Shown here: positions 24,531-37,300 of the stretch, piece after piece
Layout of the letters: each line of letters opens with the position of its first letter
Numbering within the stretch: position 1 is the stretch's first letter
NCBI GenBank assembly: GCA_963920665.1
Contig: OY987264.1
Span: forward strand, 33,026,906-33,090,905
DNA from: Straminergon stramineum
Taxonomy: Eukaryota > Streptophyta > Bryopsida > Hypnales > Calliergonaceae
Length of the DNA: 64,000 bases
Direction of reading: 5' to 3'
Position numbers and translations under genes: made by a program
The notes under the pieces: generated by a model
The model's database searches: none
The model's input: the letters and a program-made list of their open reading frames with translations, nothing else
What the model was told of the DNA's origin: nothing

Positions 24531-25946
24531 TGCTAGCGTGCAAGCTTGGAGCCATGAGCTTGTGAGTTGTGAGTGTAGAGCTTGTGAGCCTAAAGCCCAC
24601 AAAACTTTTTTATGGGAATTTTTTGCCATTCAATTCTTTTCTTCATTTTTTTCTCCGAAAATAGAGAAAAACTTTATATTTGTAGTAAATATTGTGACCT
24701 ATGACCGCATCCCCTATAACCTTGGATTGTGTTAAATTTTACACTTTAATGTATTGAAATTTTTTTTTGCTTTGCAGTTAGGCTTTCAAACTTTTGGACA
24801 AAGTTTCAGCATTTTGTTTATCTACAACAACATAGAATATGTCAAATGCTTCAAATCTAGTAGCCCTTTGTCATTTTTGCAAAACTATATGGTATTATTT
24901 TGATTGGCTAAATTGAATATAAATAACCATGATTGGTGAATATCCCATAACAGTTGGGATTTTGAACAAGTAGTATAAGAAGGCATGTGGAGGGTGAGTT
25001 GATAACCCCAAGTTTAGGGTGAGATGACGATCACAAGGCATAGTGGATTTGTGGTAGACATTTCACATAATCTTGAGGTGTTTTACTTTATGTAATTTTC
25101 AATTTTAAAATAGGGCTTTAGAGATGACAATAATATACTGCCAAGTGTTGACATCTTCCAAAAAAATAGAAAGAATCACCAAAAAAATAGGAAATGAAAA
25201 AAAATGAAAAATAGATAAATGGGGAAAGAAAAATAATAGGGAAAGAAAAAAGATGGGGAAAGGAAACTAAATGAGGAAAGGAAAAAAATGGGGAAAGAAA
25301 AAAAAATGGGGAAAGGAAAAAAATGAGAAAATGAAGGGGAACACATTGGAATTAAAAAGAGTATGAAGAAGTATTGAAAATGGAAAAATACTTGGAAATA
25401 TGGAAAGAAAATACGATTCCAAATTCATATGTGCCTTACTAAAATAGGGTGTAGGGTGGTACATTTCAATCATTTATATAAACTAATTGCAAAATAATTT
25501 CCTAATGAACCATGTTTCTCTATTCCATGAATGCTTTCATATTTTCAATTCCATAAGCTCTAAGTCATTTTAATCACAATATATGTGAATGAATACAATA
25601 CGAGTGAAGTATATGGATAAATGAGTTCATGCCTACTCTAAAACTGTGATAATTCCTACTCCAACTAGAAATAGCTTCAACTCGTTGAAGCTCTAACTTG
25701 GTGCATGAATGAATTTGTCATTGTGGATGTCCATCTTGCAGAAGTAGTGGTACAAGTAGTGTAGGTGCTTGCAATTCACATATTGATGACGACCTCCAAT
25801 AGCGGAAACAACCATGTTTATGAAGTTCAGGCATGTGCACGTAGGAAACATACCCACTATAACTCAATAGACATTTTTGTTATGGTCTTTGCCTATCTCC
25901 AACGACACAATTGCACCTAGGCCTAGAAAAGGAAATAATGTGACTC
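24531..25946. other. Intergenic DNA with polypurine minisatellite
   Basis: No gene. The main structure is a polypurine stretch at 25181-25342 built from GGGGAAAGAAAAA-like units of about 16-20 bp. The complementary strand is a long polypyrimidine tract whose translation has no meaning. Confidence 0.6.
25181..25342 (+). repeat. Polypurine minisatellite
   Basis: About 160 bp are almost entirely A and G, with repeated ATGGGGAAAG(G)AAAAA units and few pyrimidines. Capable in principle of triplex (H-DNA) formation. Confidence 0.75.
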
Positions 25947-25949
25947 CTA

Positions 25950-28787
25950 GGATTTGTCCTTTGATGTTACCAACACTCTCCTACTTGTTTTGATGTTCTG
26001 TAGACAGTGCATTTGCAATTTGCTATATAATGGTTCAATTGTTCCTAATTGTTGGATATGCATCTGGGTTTTGGGGCGTTGATTGGTCATATAGCACGAT
26101 CTTGAAAATCTTGGACATGTTGAAGACTTGATGTGGTGACAATGTTGGTCACTCTTGGAGATGGAAGCCTGCATGCTGTAGCAATAAGGTTTCGTCTCGA
26201 CTAAGATTGGTTCCATTCAAAATTGGCCAAACCTTTGGTACCTCAAGCCAATCAATTATCCACTTTTGCTTTGTACCTTTCACACATCTTTCAATGTCAT
26301 CCCAACAAAACCAAAAGTGAAAAGTCCATCGCTACTTCTTGATTACTCCTATAATCTTCTTTTCTCCCACAGTAGGTAGGAGCTGGTGTTCCTTTTCGTC
26401 CCCTTAAAATTTTTGCAGTGCACTTCATGTTTGAACCATGTTGTTGAACTTGACATTTCACATTTGATTTGTGGCTAATCCTTGCTATGTGCCATTTTGA
26501 TGTGTCACAATTGCTTTCAAATGCAACTATAACATGTAGGGAAGGATTTACCTCAGACTATTTTTCGGATATCTCCATAGATCCTATAGAAGTTATGGTG
26601 GACCTAGTTCGAACATGAGGTTGAGAAAAATTATTTTTTTCTGGTCGATGCAAGTCTCCTGCATCACCTATAGATACATCCAACTTCCTCTTTGTGCTTC
26701 CAAAAATTTCTTCTCCTTCCAAATGTGGTACTTCAATTCCAACCCCCTCAACTCTAGGCAATGTATTTAGTGCCTCAGCCATTTTGGGGGGATCTCCACT
26801 ATGTCTTGCAGCTCTCAACTTCAACTCCCTTTTTGATAGATCAGATCCATATAAATGTCCTTTCAAATAAGCACGATAGTTGGTCATTTGCACCCATGCA
26901 TGGATACTATTGTTGTAAGTGACATCAAACAAATTATTTCCTTGGTTTCTTGACATTTGAAGCCATTTGTTATATATTGTTTCTGACAAGTTGCACAAAG
27001 GCATGTCCGCCAACTCCTCCAAACTCAAATCCTACAAAAACATCCCAAGAAAATAATGACATTACAAACTCAATTTCATTATGCAAGACTTATAGAAATT
27101 GTGAATTGAAACAACAAAGTCCAATATACTTGAAAGGCTTCAAAAGACACTTCAATATAATGGAAACAATTGTACTTCTCCACAACCTAATATTGCCACA
27201 ATTAATCAACTTTACACTATTTTGAAATGTCAAGTAACCAATTTTGACTAGCAACCCTAGAATTATTTATTTTTTTCTTCCACAATAACCCAAAAGGGAG
27301 GTACAGTGAGTGAATCCAGAAACTACTATTGGATCTGACAATACTTTTTGGGTAGGTTCATGATATCCCTCTTTTTGGTTTTTTACATAAAGAAAAATAA
27401 AATTAGAATTCATAGATACTCATGAATCTTTACAAATAACTCATACATGTTAATTGATAACCTATTCTTAATAAAACTCTTTCACAAGCTAGAATTTCAA
27501 AAAAGAAAGATAATGTGCCAAATCAAATTAAGCATGAACTTACCATTTGTATGAAGCCACCCCACTACCAATACCTGAAATGCTAAAATGCAAGCCAATG
27601 GTCCAAGTGATGAAGCGCATTGTCACGACCTTCATCACAAGGCGTGCCTATGCCACCTTGGTGAGCAAGGGGGACATTGGGGGTGACGCCCCAAGCCTTG
27701 CAAGAGATGAGGTGAACGGGACTAGGAGTCCCGAGCGATCAGAGCAATGTAGTGCTCTGATCCGGACGAATTTGGGGGCGTGTGATACATGCTTGGAAAG
27801 GTCTTCAGAAGACGCTTCTAACCGTCCAAAGAACGCGTGATTTGGACTTGCGAGTCAAAAGTTATGGGCGTTCAAAGTTGGGGGTGTCCTGATCGCGCCA
27901 GAAGTGCCCTGACCGCGCCGGGAGTGTCCCGAATCTTTGGAGGGCGATATCTTTGCGAGTACTTGTCCGAATGGAGCAAGTGAGTAGTCCATCGGCATTT
28001 ACGCGTCGCGTAGATGTCGAAAATGGGGTCGCATGTGCGATGTGGATCCCGGACCGGAAAGTTATGCCGGGTGGAAGTTCGGGAGTCTCAAACTAGTGCG
28101 AATCGAGAGAAATGGGTGGTCTTCCAAGATGGGGTGCATCTTGGGGGTTCCCGGTGACCTCTAGTATGGGGGGGGGGCTGCCGAATCCCGCAGAGAGTAC
28201 TATGAGGAGGGGTGGTCTCCCTCCTCACTCCCGGATGGTGCCACGGTGAGCCTAAGTGACCCCGAGTGGTGAGACTAGTGTTGGAGCCTCACCACCACTT
28301 GTGTGTTACCATGGAGTGCTTGTGCACTCCTTGATACCGGTTGGGTGGTGTCCCACTCCACACTAGGCCATGGTGTGAGTCCCATTTGGTGAGTCCCGAT
28401 TAGTGAGTCCCGAAATGAGCTGGGTTGGGCCTAATGGGGAGTTGGGTCCCATTCAAGGGCGATTAGCACCGGTGGGAGTAGTGCCTGACCGAGTGCTTGG
28501 ACATCAATGGAAGTTCCGCCCCATGTCATCAAATGACATGCCCGGTGTTTTGTGGGAGTTGAGTATTGAAAGGAAAGGATTGGGAGTCACGGAGGAATTG
28601 GGAACCCCGTGACTTGAGTTGGACCTAACATTGTGGGTGCGTGGCATATGCAGTGTTAGGAGAGCGTGAACCTTAGTGGCACTAGGGTGTTAAGTGTTTG
28701 GAAAGTGAGCTTAAGGTGGTAAGTGTTACTAAGGGCGTGACACGCATCTTCAGTTGCAGCTCCGGAAGATAACTACCATGACCGAAT
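25950..28787 (-). pseudogene. Broken multi-exon coding relic, transposon-like repeat protein
   Basis: Read on the minus strand, an exon from 28787 is interrupted by the solo LTR at 27621-28742 and resumes to 27575. It ends CTTGGACCATTGGCTTGC...TTTCAG|GTATTGG and contains an in-frame stop. Intron 27032-27574 has a good acceptor (TTTTTGTAG). The next exon, 27031-26558, encodes 150-odd residues beginning DLSLEELADMPLCNLSETIY and running through KWLQMSRNQ and KLRAARHSGDPPKMAEAL, followed by a stop close to a donor-like GAG|GTAAAT. Further coding-like fragments (CKKILRGRKGTPAPTYCGRK, and DDIERCVKGTKQKW in another frame) lie at about 26200-26450. I do not recognise the family with certainty. Repetitive context and scattered stops suggest a decayed transposon-encoded protein. 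Confidence 0.5.
27621..28742. mobile_element. Solo LTR with 5-bp TSD (1122 bp)
   Basis: Starts TGTCACGACC and ends GGGCGTGACA, so it has the canonical TG...CA and a 7-bp terminal inverted repeat (TGTCACG/CGTGACA). It is flanked by identical CGCAT at 27616-27620 and 28743-28747. There is no internal region or second LTR, so recombination has left a solo LTR. It is far richer in G+C than its surroundings (GGGG runs, many CG dinucleotides). Removing it with one TSD rejoins the coding relic on the minus strand (28787-27575), which shows the insertion target was an exon. Confidence 0.88.
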
Positions 28788-28810
28788 TGCAAGGTAACAT
28801 TACTTAGTGT

Positions 28811-30177
28811 TGTTGCATTTTACATGCGTTCATTATGTGAAAATACATAATTGTTTGTTAAATTGGAGGGTTTTTTCTAGAGTCTCAAGAAACAAATGGG
28901 GTCATACTCTATTTGAATTCTTTTTTTTACCTCTATTTGACAAACATTTAGTTCTTTGATTTTAATATTTTAGTTTTTTTCTTTGAAGTTGTAAAAACAA
29001 AAGGTAAAACTTGTTTTACCTTTTTTTTGTTTTTTTTAATGGATTAGAAGTCCACATAGATGATGTAGATAGACTTATCGAGGATAGGAGGTGGCTCATG
29101 GGTGTACTATGGCCCATATGACATCTTAGTGGTCAAAATCCACTAGCTTAGGTGGATGGCATGGAGGTTGAGGTAGAGGGTCATCTTCTTCCTCCTTGTT
29201 TTGCTCAGAGGAACTCGTCACTTTGAGAGGGCATGATATATTGTACATGAGGAGTTTGGTAATAAAATTTTGAGAGCTTGTGTATCTTGTTTTTTTTGTT
29301 TCCAAAAAGCTATCACTCATTAAGTTTGGAGTTAATATGTATAAATTATGAGTTTGAGAGTGAAGTGTTGTAGAGTTGCCTCAAATTTTCAAGAGAATGA
29401 ATTTTGGTAGACTATAAAAGGAGGACAATACCTTAGTTTTTAGTGAAATTTGGAGAGTTTGTAAATACTTCTTTTATCTTTCCAAAATAGATTTATTTTC
29501 CTGATTTGAAGTTAGTATATGAAGGTTATGGGTTTGAGAGTGAAAGTGTGAAGAGATACTTTTGGGTTTTCAAGAGAGTGAACTTTGAAAGGTTATGAAA
29601 GGTAATGAAAGGTAGACAGTAATTTAGATTTGAGTGAAACTTGAAAATCTTGTAGATATTTATGTTAGCTTTTAAAAATGGGTTTATTTTATTGGTTTGG
29701 AGTTAGTATGTGAAAGTTATGTACTTGAGAGTAAAGTATAGGTGAGTTGCCTTTGAGTTGGGAAGGGTGAACTTTGACCGACCATAAAAGTCGGACAATA
29801 TTTTAATTTTGAGTGGATTTTGGAGAGGTTGTAGAACTTTTTGTTAGCTTTTCAAGAACATATTACACTCTTAGTTTGGAGTTGTAAAGAGGACGTGGCA
29901 CTCATTCATCTATCAAATACTTCTTCAAGGGGAGTTTATGAAGGATATGATTTTATTTCTACTATTTTTTATCACACATGATGTATATTGAGACTTCATG
30001 ACATTTTTGGAGGGGTGTATGGAAATGTGATAGTATTTTGGGTCATATGGCATCATCCGGGGGTTTATTATTATGTTTGTGACTTTAAATGACCACGGGA
30101 TCTTCCATTATTTGGGCCACATCTAGTTGTAGCTAGAAGCCCCACATTTTCCCAAGGCAAGGCCTCTCTACTTGACA
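28811..30177 (+). mobile_element. LTR of a retrotransposon family, copy 1 (1367 bp)
   Basis: Begins TGTTGCATTTTACATG and ends CTACTTGACA. It matches 32078-33064 in direct orientation (diverged) and 41397-42763 in inverted orientation, same length, with 3 mismatches that all lie in the first 18 bp. It contains three tandem ~180-bp units (29336-29880) where the LTR at 32078 has one. No clean TSD is visible (AGTGT left, ACGTC right), and no primer-binding site follows, so it may be a solo LTR or part of a rearranged element. A 64-codon minus-strand frame in it is not a gene. Confidence 0.8.
29336..29880 (+). repeat. Three ~180-bp tandem units within the LTR
   Basis: Units start near 29336, 29508 and 29695 with TTTGGAGTTA or TTTGAAGTTA plus GTATATGAAGGTTATG-like sequence. 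Each continues through TTGAGAGTGAA, a CAAGAGAGTGAACTTTG-like stretch, and AATTTGAGTGAAA. The related LTR at 32078-33064 has only one unit, which accounts for most of their 380-bp length difference. Confidence 0.75.
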
Positions 30178-32077
30178 ACGTCTTCCGTAGTCTTTTCATC
30201 TTTAAATTATTTGCATCCTAGAGTATTATGTTGTTGTTGAAATACTTCCTTGATGTGTTTTTGAGTGTGTTTTTGCAGAGAAGTAGTCCAATGCAATAAA
30301 CATGTCTTCTCTCGATTCTCTATTTTGTCATTAGCAAAACCACTTCCTTAAACAATACGAACCACATTTTAATGGGCCACTGCACTATCTACCAGAAATC
30401 CCTTGAAGTTTGGGTGATGTACTGTAAACACCAATTTATCCACCTTTGGTAAATAGTGAGCACAACTAGATTCTAGGGTTTGACGAAGTAAATCCTACTT
30501 TGGGGTGTCCAAGTGTGGTTCATTGTGACTTCCAAGCAATGGATCTTTTTCTAAGTGCCTAATGTGACCCAAACATGCAAAAATCTCTTAATCTATGTCC
30601 GGTATCCTTGGCTGACCAAATGGATGGCCTGCTGTGGATTTTGAATGGAACTCACACTAGGGAGGAACTAGCTTAAAAAACCTCTAGGTCATTCCTTTCC
30701 ATTTCTAAAAACCTAAAATTTGACCCTATCTGACCTTCCTAGCCAAAGTTATGAGTGAATGAAGTTTGACCACTATGTGGTTCCTCAAACTTCATTCACC
30801 AATTAAGTCTAGTTCCCTAATTCAAAATGATTCAAAATTTCTAGGAGTGGTTCAAGAGTCTTATCCCTACCTAAATGTGGAGTTTGGTCTTAAATAAAAA
30901 TTTCTATGGATTTGCCATCCAACCCTAATCTAGACTTCATCCCTCATGATCTTTTGTTTTTTTCATGATTTTCCTTAATTGAGAGGGTCCTATAGTCTTT
31001 ATTCAATTTCTCCTACAAGCTTAGAGTCCTAAATTCCTTGCTCAACTTCTACCTCCTAGCCTTGTGATTGACTCCATTTAGTGTTCAGGGTTCAGGTTAA
31101 CCTTTGCCTATTTACTATTCTGTAGTAAGTTCATATTTTTCCTTTATAGCCCTTACTCTTAGCTCTTCATATTAGTAAGACACTTGCTAATCCGGTGCTC
31201 CCACTAGAAGTTTTCGATGGATGAAGTTTGACCACTAGTCGGGGCTTAAAACTTCATCTACTAATTTCTCCAAATCTATAATTTGGAATTGACTTTTTCT
31301 TTTGCCTTTGAACTCTAATTAATAGCCTCTTCCTAGTCTCCTCAATTTGTTGCCAACTTCTATGTCTAACTATTTTTTCATCCAAATTAAGTCTTAACCT
31401 TCATTGGTGATAACTTCCTTGTTTTTACTCCGATTTGGGTGTGCTTTAGGTTTTTAGAAACCTACAACCCTCCCCTATAGGTACCTATCCTAAAAAATGA
31501 TTTGACATCTAGCCTTAAGGTTTTGACTTAGGGGTGGGCCTCGACCAAAGTTAATAACTACTACTTAGGGAAATTGGAAGAGTCAGGGATGGATTGTTTC
31601 ATACCTCGGAAATTGAGTCATTGACCATGCCTACAGAAAATTCTCCCTCCTTCGCCATGAACTCTTTTGATATGATACAACAAACCATCATTTTAATAAT
31701 AGAGTGAATTAATACAAGATTTGCTCAGTGGCTTCGCCCTATTTCTTTTCCTCCCTCTTCTTTTCCTTCTACACTATTCCTCTTATATCCTATAGTGGCC
31801 CAACTACCCTTGTTTCTACCTACGAGGCTAACTAAGGGCACGTCATAGTGTCCTACTAGGTTGAACTACTTTTTCCGTCCTACGTCCTACGTCTAATCTT
31901 GTGGTAATCCCTAAGTTTTCTATCCAATGGTCATCACTTAGTAGGGGGATTTTCCTTTTATCTTCTCGCTCCTAACTTCTTCCTATCTAATCCCAAGTTG
32001 TCTCCTTCCCTTTGCTATTCTTCATCCTCTCTTCTATCTTTATTTTTTCTTCCTCTAGCTCGTTTCGTGGGAGACGG
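30178..32077. other. Non-coding interval between two LTRs
   Basis: 1.9 kb between two direct LTR copies, the expected place for gag-pol. I find no gag, protease, reverse transcriptase or integrase motif in any frame, no primer-binding site after 30177, and only a weak purine stretch (GGGAGACGG) before 32078. It may be a large non-autonomous derivative or unrelated DNA between independent LTRs. Two hairpins with a GATGAAGTTT or GAATGAAGTTTGA stem lie at 30755-30799 and 31220-31258. Confidence 0.5.
30755..30799. repeat. Hairpin with 15-bp perfect stem
   Basis: GTGAATGAAGTTTGA and TCAAACTTCATTCAC are exact reverse complements, and the loop has a further CCAC/GTGG pairing. A related hairpin with the same GATGAAGTTTGACCACTA arm lies at 31220-31258 (10-bp stem). 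Confidence 0.7.
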
Positions 32078-33064
32078 TGTTATATTGTATATGTATTCAT
32101 TATGTGAAAATACATAACTGTTTGTTAAATTGAAGGGGTTTTTTTAGAGTCTCAAGAAACAAATGGGGTCATAGTCCACTTGAACTTTTTTTTTACCTCT
32201 ATTTGATAAATATTTGAATTTAGTTCTTTCCTTTGATACTTGAAGATGTAAAAATAAAAGATAAAGCTTGTTTTACCTTTCTTTGGTTGTTTTTAATGGA
32301 TTAGAAATCCACATAAATGATGTGGGTAGATCTATGGAGGATAGAAGGTGGCTCATGGATGTATTATGGCCCATGTGATATATTAGTAGTTAAAATCCAC
32401 TTATTTAGGTGGATGGCATAGAGGTTGAGGTGGAGGGTCATCTTTTTCCTCCTCCTTGTTTGTTTGGGGAGAGCCATCAATTTGGGAGGACATTGCACAT
32501 TGTACATGGAGGTTTTTGTAATGAAATTTTGAGAGCTTGTGTATATTAGTTTTTTTATTTCAAAAAGTTATCTCTCACTAAGTTTGGACTTAGTATGTGA
32601 AAGTTAAGAGCTTGGGAGTGAAGTGTTGTAGAGTTGTCTTGGATTTTCAAGAGAGTGAACTTTACATGACTATGAAAGTCGTACTATATCTTATTTTTGA
32701 GTGAGTTTTGAAGAGGTTGTAAAATTTTGTGTTAGCTTTTGAGGGACATATCGCACTCTTAATTTGGAGTTGTAATGTAGTTGTAGCACTCATTTTTCTA
32801 TTAGATACTTTTTCAAGGAGAGTTTATGGAAGATATGAGTTTTTTTGACTATCTTTTATAAACATATGATGTATATTGAGACCCCATGACATCATCTAAG
32901 GGATATATGGAGATGTGATATTTTATTGGTTCATATGGCATCATCCAAGGGTTCATCATTATGTTTATGAGTTTATATAACTACAAGATCTTCCATTTTG
33001 GGGCCACATCTAGTTGCACTTAGAAGCCCCACGTTTTTCCAAGGCAAGGCCTCTCTACTTAACA
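32078..33064 (+). mobile_element. LTR of the same family, shorter copy (987 bp)
   Basis: Begins TGTTATATTGTATATG and ends CTCTACTTAACA. It aligns along its length with 28811-30177 (same CATTATGTGAAAATACATAA start block, same CAAGGCCTCTCTACTT end), with clear divergence and two fewer ~180-bp units. If the two were LTRs of one insertion they would have been identical at insertion, so this copy is either old or independent. Flanking bases give no TSD. Confidence 0.7.
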
Positions 33065-36000
33065 ATAGGGAGTTGGCTTCCCTATTGTGATATTTGATTA
33101 GGTGATGGTGGAACTTGGTTGTTGCTTCGTTCATCCTTTTGTTTCTTTTCTTCCCTCTCTTTCCTCTTTTCAGCCTCTTTCTTCCCTAGGCTTCCAATTT
33201 TTCACATACACACACCCTTTCACTATTCGATCTAACCCCTTCAGCCCTTGGACTCCCTTGCTTCCTTCCAATAGCCCTAGCCCTTCTCTTTAATAATCCG
33301 CCTTTATTCCCTGGATCCTAGCCTTTCCTATAACTCCAACCCTTACATGTCACCCTAGTCTTCTCCCAATATTCCTCTCTTACTCGGAAGCCCCAACCCT
33401 CTCCTTGACAGCTTGCCTTTTCTCCCTGGAACCACAACCCTCCCTAACAGCCTGCCTTTTCTCCCTAGAACCGCAACCCTCCTTGACAGCTTGCCTTTAC
33501 TCCCCAACCCCCCACCTCTTCCAATACTCCCCTTTTACTCGGAAACCCCAACCCTTACTTGTTACCCGGTAACTAACTGTTGAACCTTCTCTAGTGATTA
33601 ACTACTAGGCCCTCTTTGGTATACTGATTATTGGACCCTTTTTGGTGTACTAACTATTGGACCCTCTTTTGTCTAGTAGTTTTTTCCTCTTCGTGGTAGG
33701 TTTTTATACTAAAAGAAGGACAAAAACAAGGGAAAGGCATGTGTCCAACTTTTAATGGGGTGGGTTGCTATGTACTAGTGCCAATGGTGATCTCTCCTAT
33801 CCGTCTGGTCATCCCTCTTTCTTGGCTAAATTTCTACTTTCTACTTTGGGATGCTAAGCTTTGCCTTGTTTTCAACGCATTTTGGGAACTAAACTTTATA
33901 CAGAAAACAAACACGGGGGTTCAAGATTCACCCGTGTAGCGGTTTTAACACACAACTAAGACTTTTTGATCCTAAGGGGGTTCAAAGCTTCACCGTCATG
34001 GAGGGACCCACTAAACTTCACAATCATTTAGCTCCCTCTAGAAACCACCCTGTATCCTTGTTAGTATTGGAGGACAAAAAAAAGACTCTTAACACCCAAC
34101 GGTTAGCTACACGAGGTTAGCACAACAACAAATTTGCCCCCCTAAAGTGGCTTCACCAAGTCATATGGGGGGTTATTCTAGGGTTAGTATAAAGACAAGA
34201 CAAGGAGGAGGACCAAGGAACCCCTCGAAACTATATGAAATTATAACTTCTAACAACATGATAAAGTGAACCTTTAAGCTTCAAAGGCTTGAAAGAATTA
34301 GTACACAAGAGCTCAAGGTGCAAGGGACCCACAAAGACTTCACAAGCTTGAAAAAGAACAACAATAGCCAAAAAATGCCCAAAAAATGCCATTGCAAGGT
34401 TTGTAGCTAAAACACTATAATTTCAACATAAATTGAATCCAATGGACCCAAATACAACAAATGGGGATGGTTAGAGAAGAGAAGGGGTGCCCTTTTATAC
34501 TCTTTTCCAAGTACCGACCTCCTTTCATTCATCTAAGGTAACCCTATCTTTTCAAATTTTCATTCTCATCCCCAAGGATTTTCATCTTTTGTTGGTCTAT
34601 AATCCTAACTTTTGGAGATTAACTCCAAATCGCAAACGGATTGCATTGTTGGCTTTAGAAGGCCATTTCTCAGCAAGGTAGACTCCCCACCCCTTTTTCT
34701 ATCTCCAAAATCTCAATGAAACCTAGTGCCTATTTAATGTCAATTTAACATCAAAACTAGGCAAAAATCCAAGTTTCGGAGTTTGACTTTTTTGGCAAAA
34801 GTAACTAGCCTAAGCTCTTAAGTAGGTATGGAGGAGTAAAAAAAGACCTATCTTGAGCCTCATTTCGCTTCTATATGCTCCTGCTCCATTGGTCAACTCT
34901 ACCATGGACTTTAATTTCTATTGGTTGTCGGGGAATCTTGAAGGTTTGGGTACTTCTGACTATCAAAATGTCTTGAAACTTGTCGGGGCAGCTTATTAAC
35001 ATAAAAGAAGATATTCTAATTTTTAGTGAGATTTTACCACCACCTGGGTAATTTCTAGAAATTTTCTATCGTAGATTTGGGTAGTTGACTGTCTGGAAAG
35101 GCATCTTTTGACCATCAGAAAATTCCGAAATTTATTGTGGGACCTCTCATGGAATCCCACAACACATGTGTAGGCTTATATTTTTACTCTTCACATTGGC
35201 CTAAGGGGAGAAAATCCAACCCCTCGTTTAATTGTTAGTGACCAAGGATTCTTTCACACTAGAGGGAATCTGGGCAAATCAACTTCGCCATTGATTCCTG
35301 GGTGTGGTTTTACCTCAAAGTTACCCTCCTTTGACTATAGATTCCTCCACAATCCTATCTTGGTCTTTTTAACACCTCGAAGCTAACAATTGGAATTTTA
35401 CTAGTTCATCGATAGAATGGTGAAACTAGAACCTATCTCTCGAAATTGGCCTATATGCCTCACCAAGGTTTCCTCAACCAATATTAGCCTAGGGATGTCT
35501 CTCCTATGTGGGGTCTTGGGCTTGGTAGACCCATAACTTATAATCAACCAATTTTCCACGATTTGTTGGATTCTAACCTATGTACAACTCGTAGTCTGGG
35601 GCATTCTAGTTATAATATTCTAATTCTAGACCAAATACAAAATTGGTATATGACACACCTATTTTGGTTCTATACTTTTGGGGGGTCTTTTTGTATATAA
35701 AACTATTTTCAAAATAACAAAATGAAAAAAAAAAAAAAGAAGTGAGTCCCTGGTGACGAACTAGGGGCTCACATCGACCACCTCGATCATCTGTCGTTGC
35801 TGACTGCCAGAGCCATCTACCCAAGCTGATTGCCCTGATTGTCCAAGCTGACACATTGATGTCTGCCTCATTGTCCACAAAACCAAACCTCTGTCCACCG
35901 ACAATCCTACAACATTAAATTCTAAAAATTGTAGATTCATTTCTAAAAAAAACTCTTCAATGCAACAAGTATCCAATGCAGTATGAATGTCAGAAAGGGT

Positions 36001-36860
36001 AATTTCATATATTCCTCCCCACATTTAAACATGCTCTCCAAACCCTATACCCTAAATCCTAAACTTTACTAAAAAACCTGAATTGTAGAACTCTCAATTG
36101 TACATACCGAACTTATAACATTTCATGAGTTTTCAAAATTAGTGGTGCGGTGTGTGGAATATGTTTTACCTTTGATTCCTTTGAAGTTTTTAATGCAATC
36201 ATGACAATGTAATGCATATGTAGACCTTACTAATTTTGTCATTTAGGTTTCAATTGTTCTTAATATTTATTTTATTTTGGGCCACTACACAAATGTAGAA
36301 TATTGGATTATAACTTAGAGTATTTCTTCGATTCTTGTTGTAGAATGCATTGATAGTGCAAAACACCAACGTAAATATCCTAAAAGAAATTATAATGTCT
36401 CATTATTGATTATTCTATTACAACATTTATGAGATGATGCTCAAAATAATTTACTCACTTTAATGTAATTTAATGTGATATGATGTGGACAAGATTAAAG
36501 TAAGCATTTACAGAATAAAAATGAAAATTGAGGTTCTTATCATACACGCTTATAACTATATATACTTGCTTGCACCCTAAATTGTAAACCATCAATAAAT
36601 TTATCACAACCTCAAAATATTAGAACTTAGGTAGTGTAGAATGTGATTGACCTTCAAATATGATGAGCCTTCAAGTACAACAATTGGGATAAGTAGGTCA
36701 TACTCCAATGATCACAAGTACTTTTCATCTCAAGACTTTTTTACAATTGATTTTATAAAAAGGCTTGTAAGATCAAATGATTCATATCTTGTAGATTCTA
36801 AATTTACAATATTGATTGAATTGCTTATGTAGTTGTGTAGGCCTAGGATTTTTGAAAATC
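33065..36860. other. Pyrimidine-rich, gene-free region
   Basis: No gene recognised. 33100-33560 is strongly C/T-rich with a short ~40-bp tandem repeat. The rest is typical retroelement-like non-coding sequence (AACACCCAACGG, AAAAACAAGGGAAAGGC). Open frames are 60-90 codons and carry no motif. Confidence 0.5.
33402..33520 (+). repeat. ~40-bp tandem repeat, three units
   Basis: CTTGACAGCTTGCCTTT (33405), CTAACAGCCTGCCTTT (33445) and CTTGACAGCTTGCCTTT (33484) recur about every 40 bp, separated by TCTCCCTGGAACCACAACCC or close variants. Confidence 0.65.
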
Positions 36861-37300
36861 TTGAATCCCTAAAGTCCTCAGCCTTTTTTTTCCATCGAAT
36901 ATCACTCAAAACTCCCATTTCTATTGCAAAGAGCAAAAAAACTTTATTAATTAATTTTTTTTTGCATATCTAACCATAGAAATTTATACTAGACTAGTAT
37001 AAAAATGTGTGGGAGTAATCTTGTCATCTTGAAAAACTTTGAATGCATACATTGCATGGTATTTGCATTTGCAAAAATTATTTTTTTCCATCTTACTATA
37101 CTAAATTCTTGGGTTTCTAATTTTCTTCACTTTAAATTTTGGCACTACTGATTTTAATTTAATAATATCTTCTGTTGAAGAATTTTGCTAATAAGCAAAG
37201 AATCTTGAACAAAAAATTTAGAAATAAATCATTTAATTGAAATCACATATAAGAAGAGTCCCCTATAAAAGTGTAGGGCCTTTGGGACTTTAGGGATTAA
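36861..37300. mobile_element. TTAA-type TIR element (440 bp)
   Basis: Left end AATCCCTAAAGTCC pairs with right end GGACTTTAGGGATT, then TAA. The interior contains ACTAGACTAGTATAAAAATG, which recurs near 39900 and 62710 and in reverse orientation at 15610 and 45440, tying these copies into one family. Confidence 0.65.

Noticed and set aside
30178..32077. gag-pol genes between the two direct LTRs
   Set aside because: No reverse transcriptase, integrase, protease or gag zinc-knuckle motif appears in any frame.
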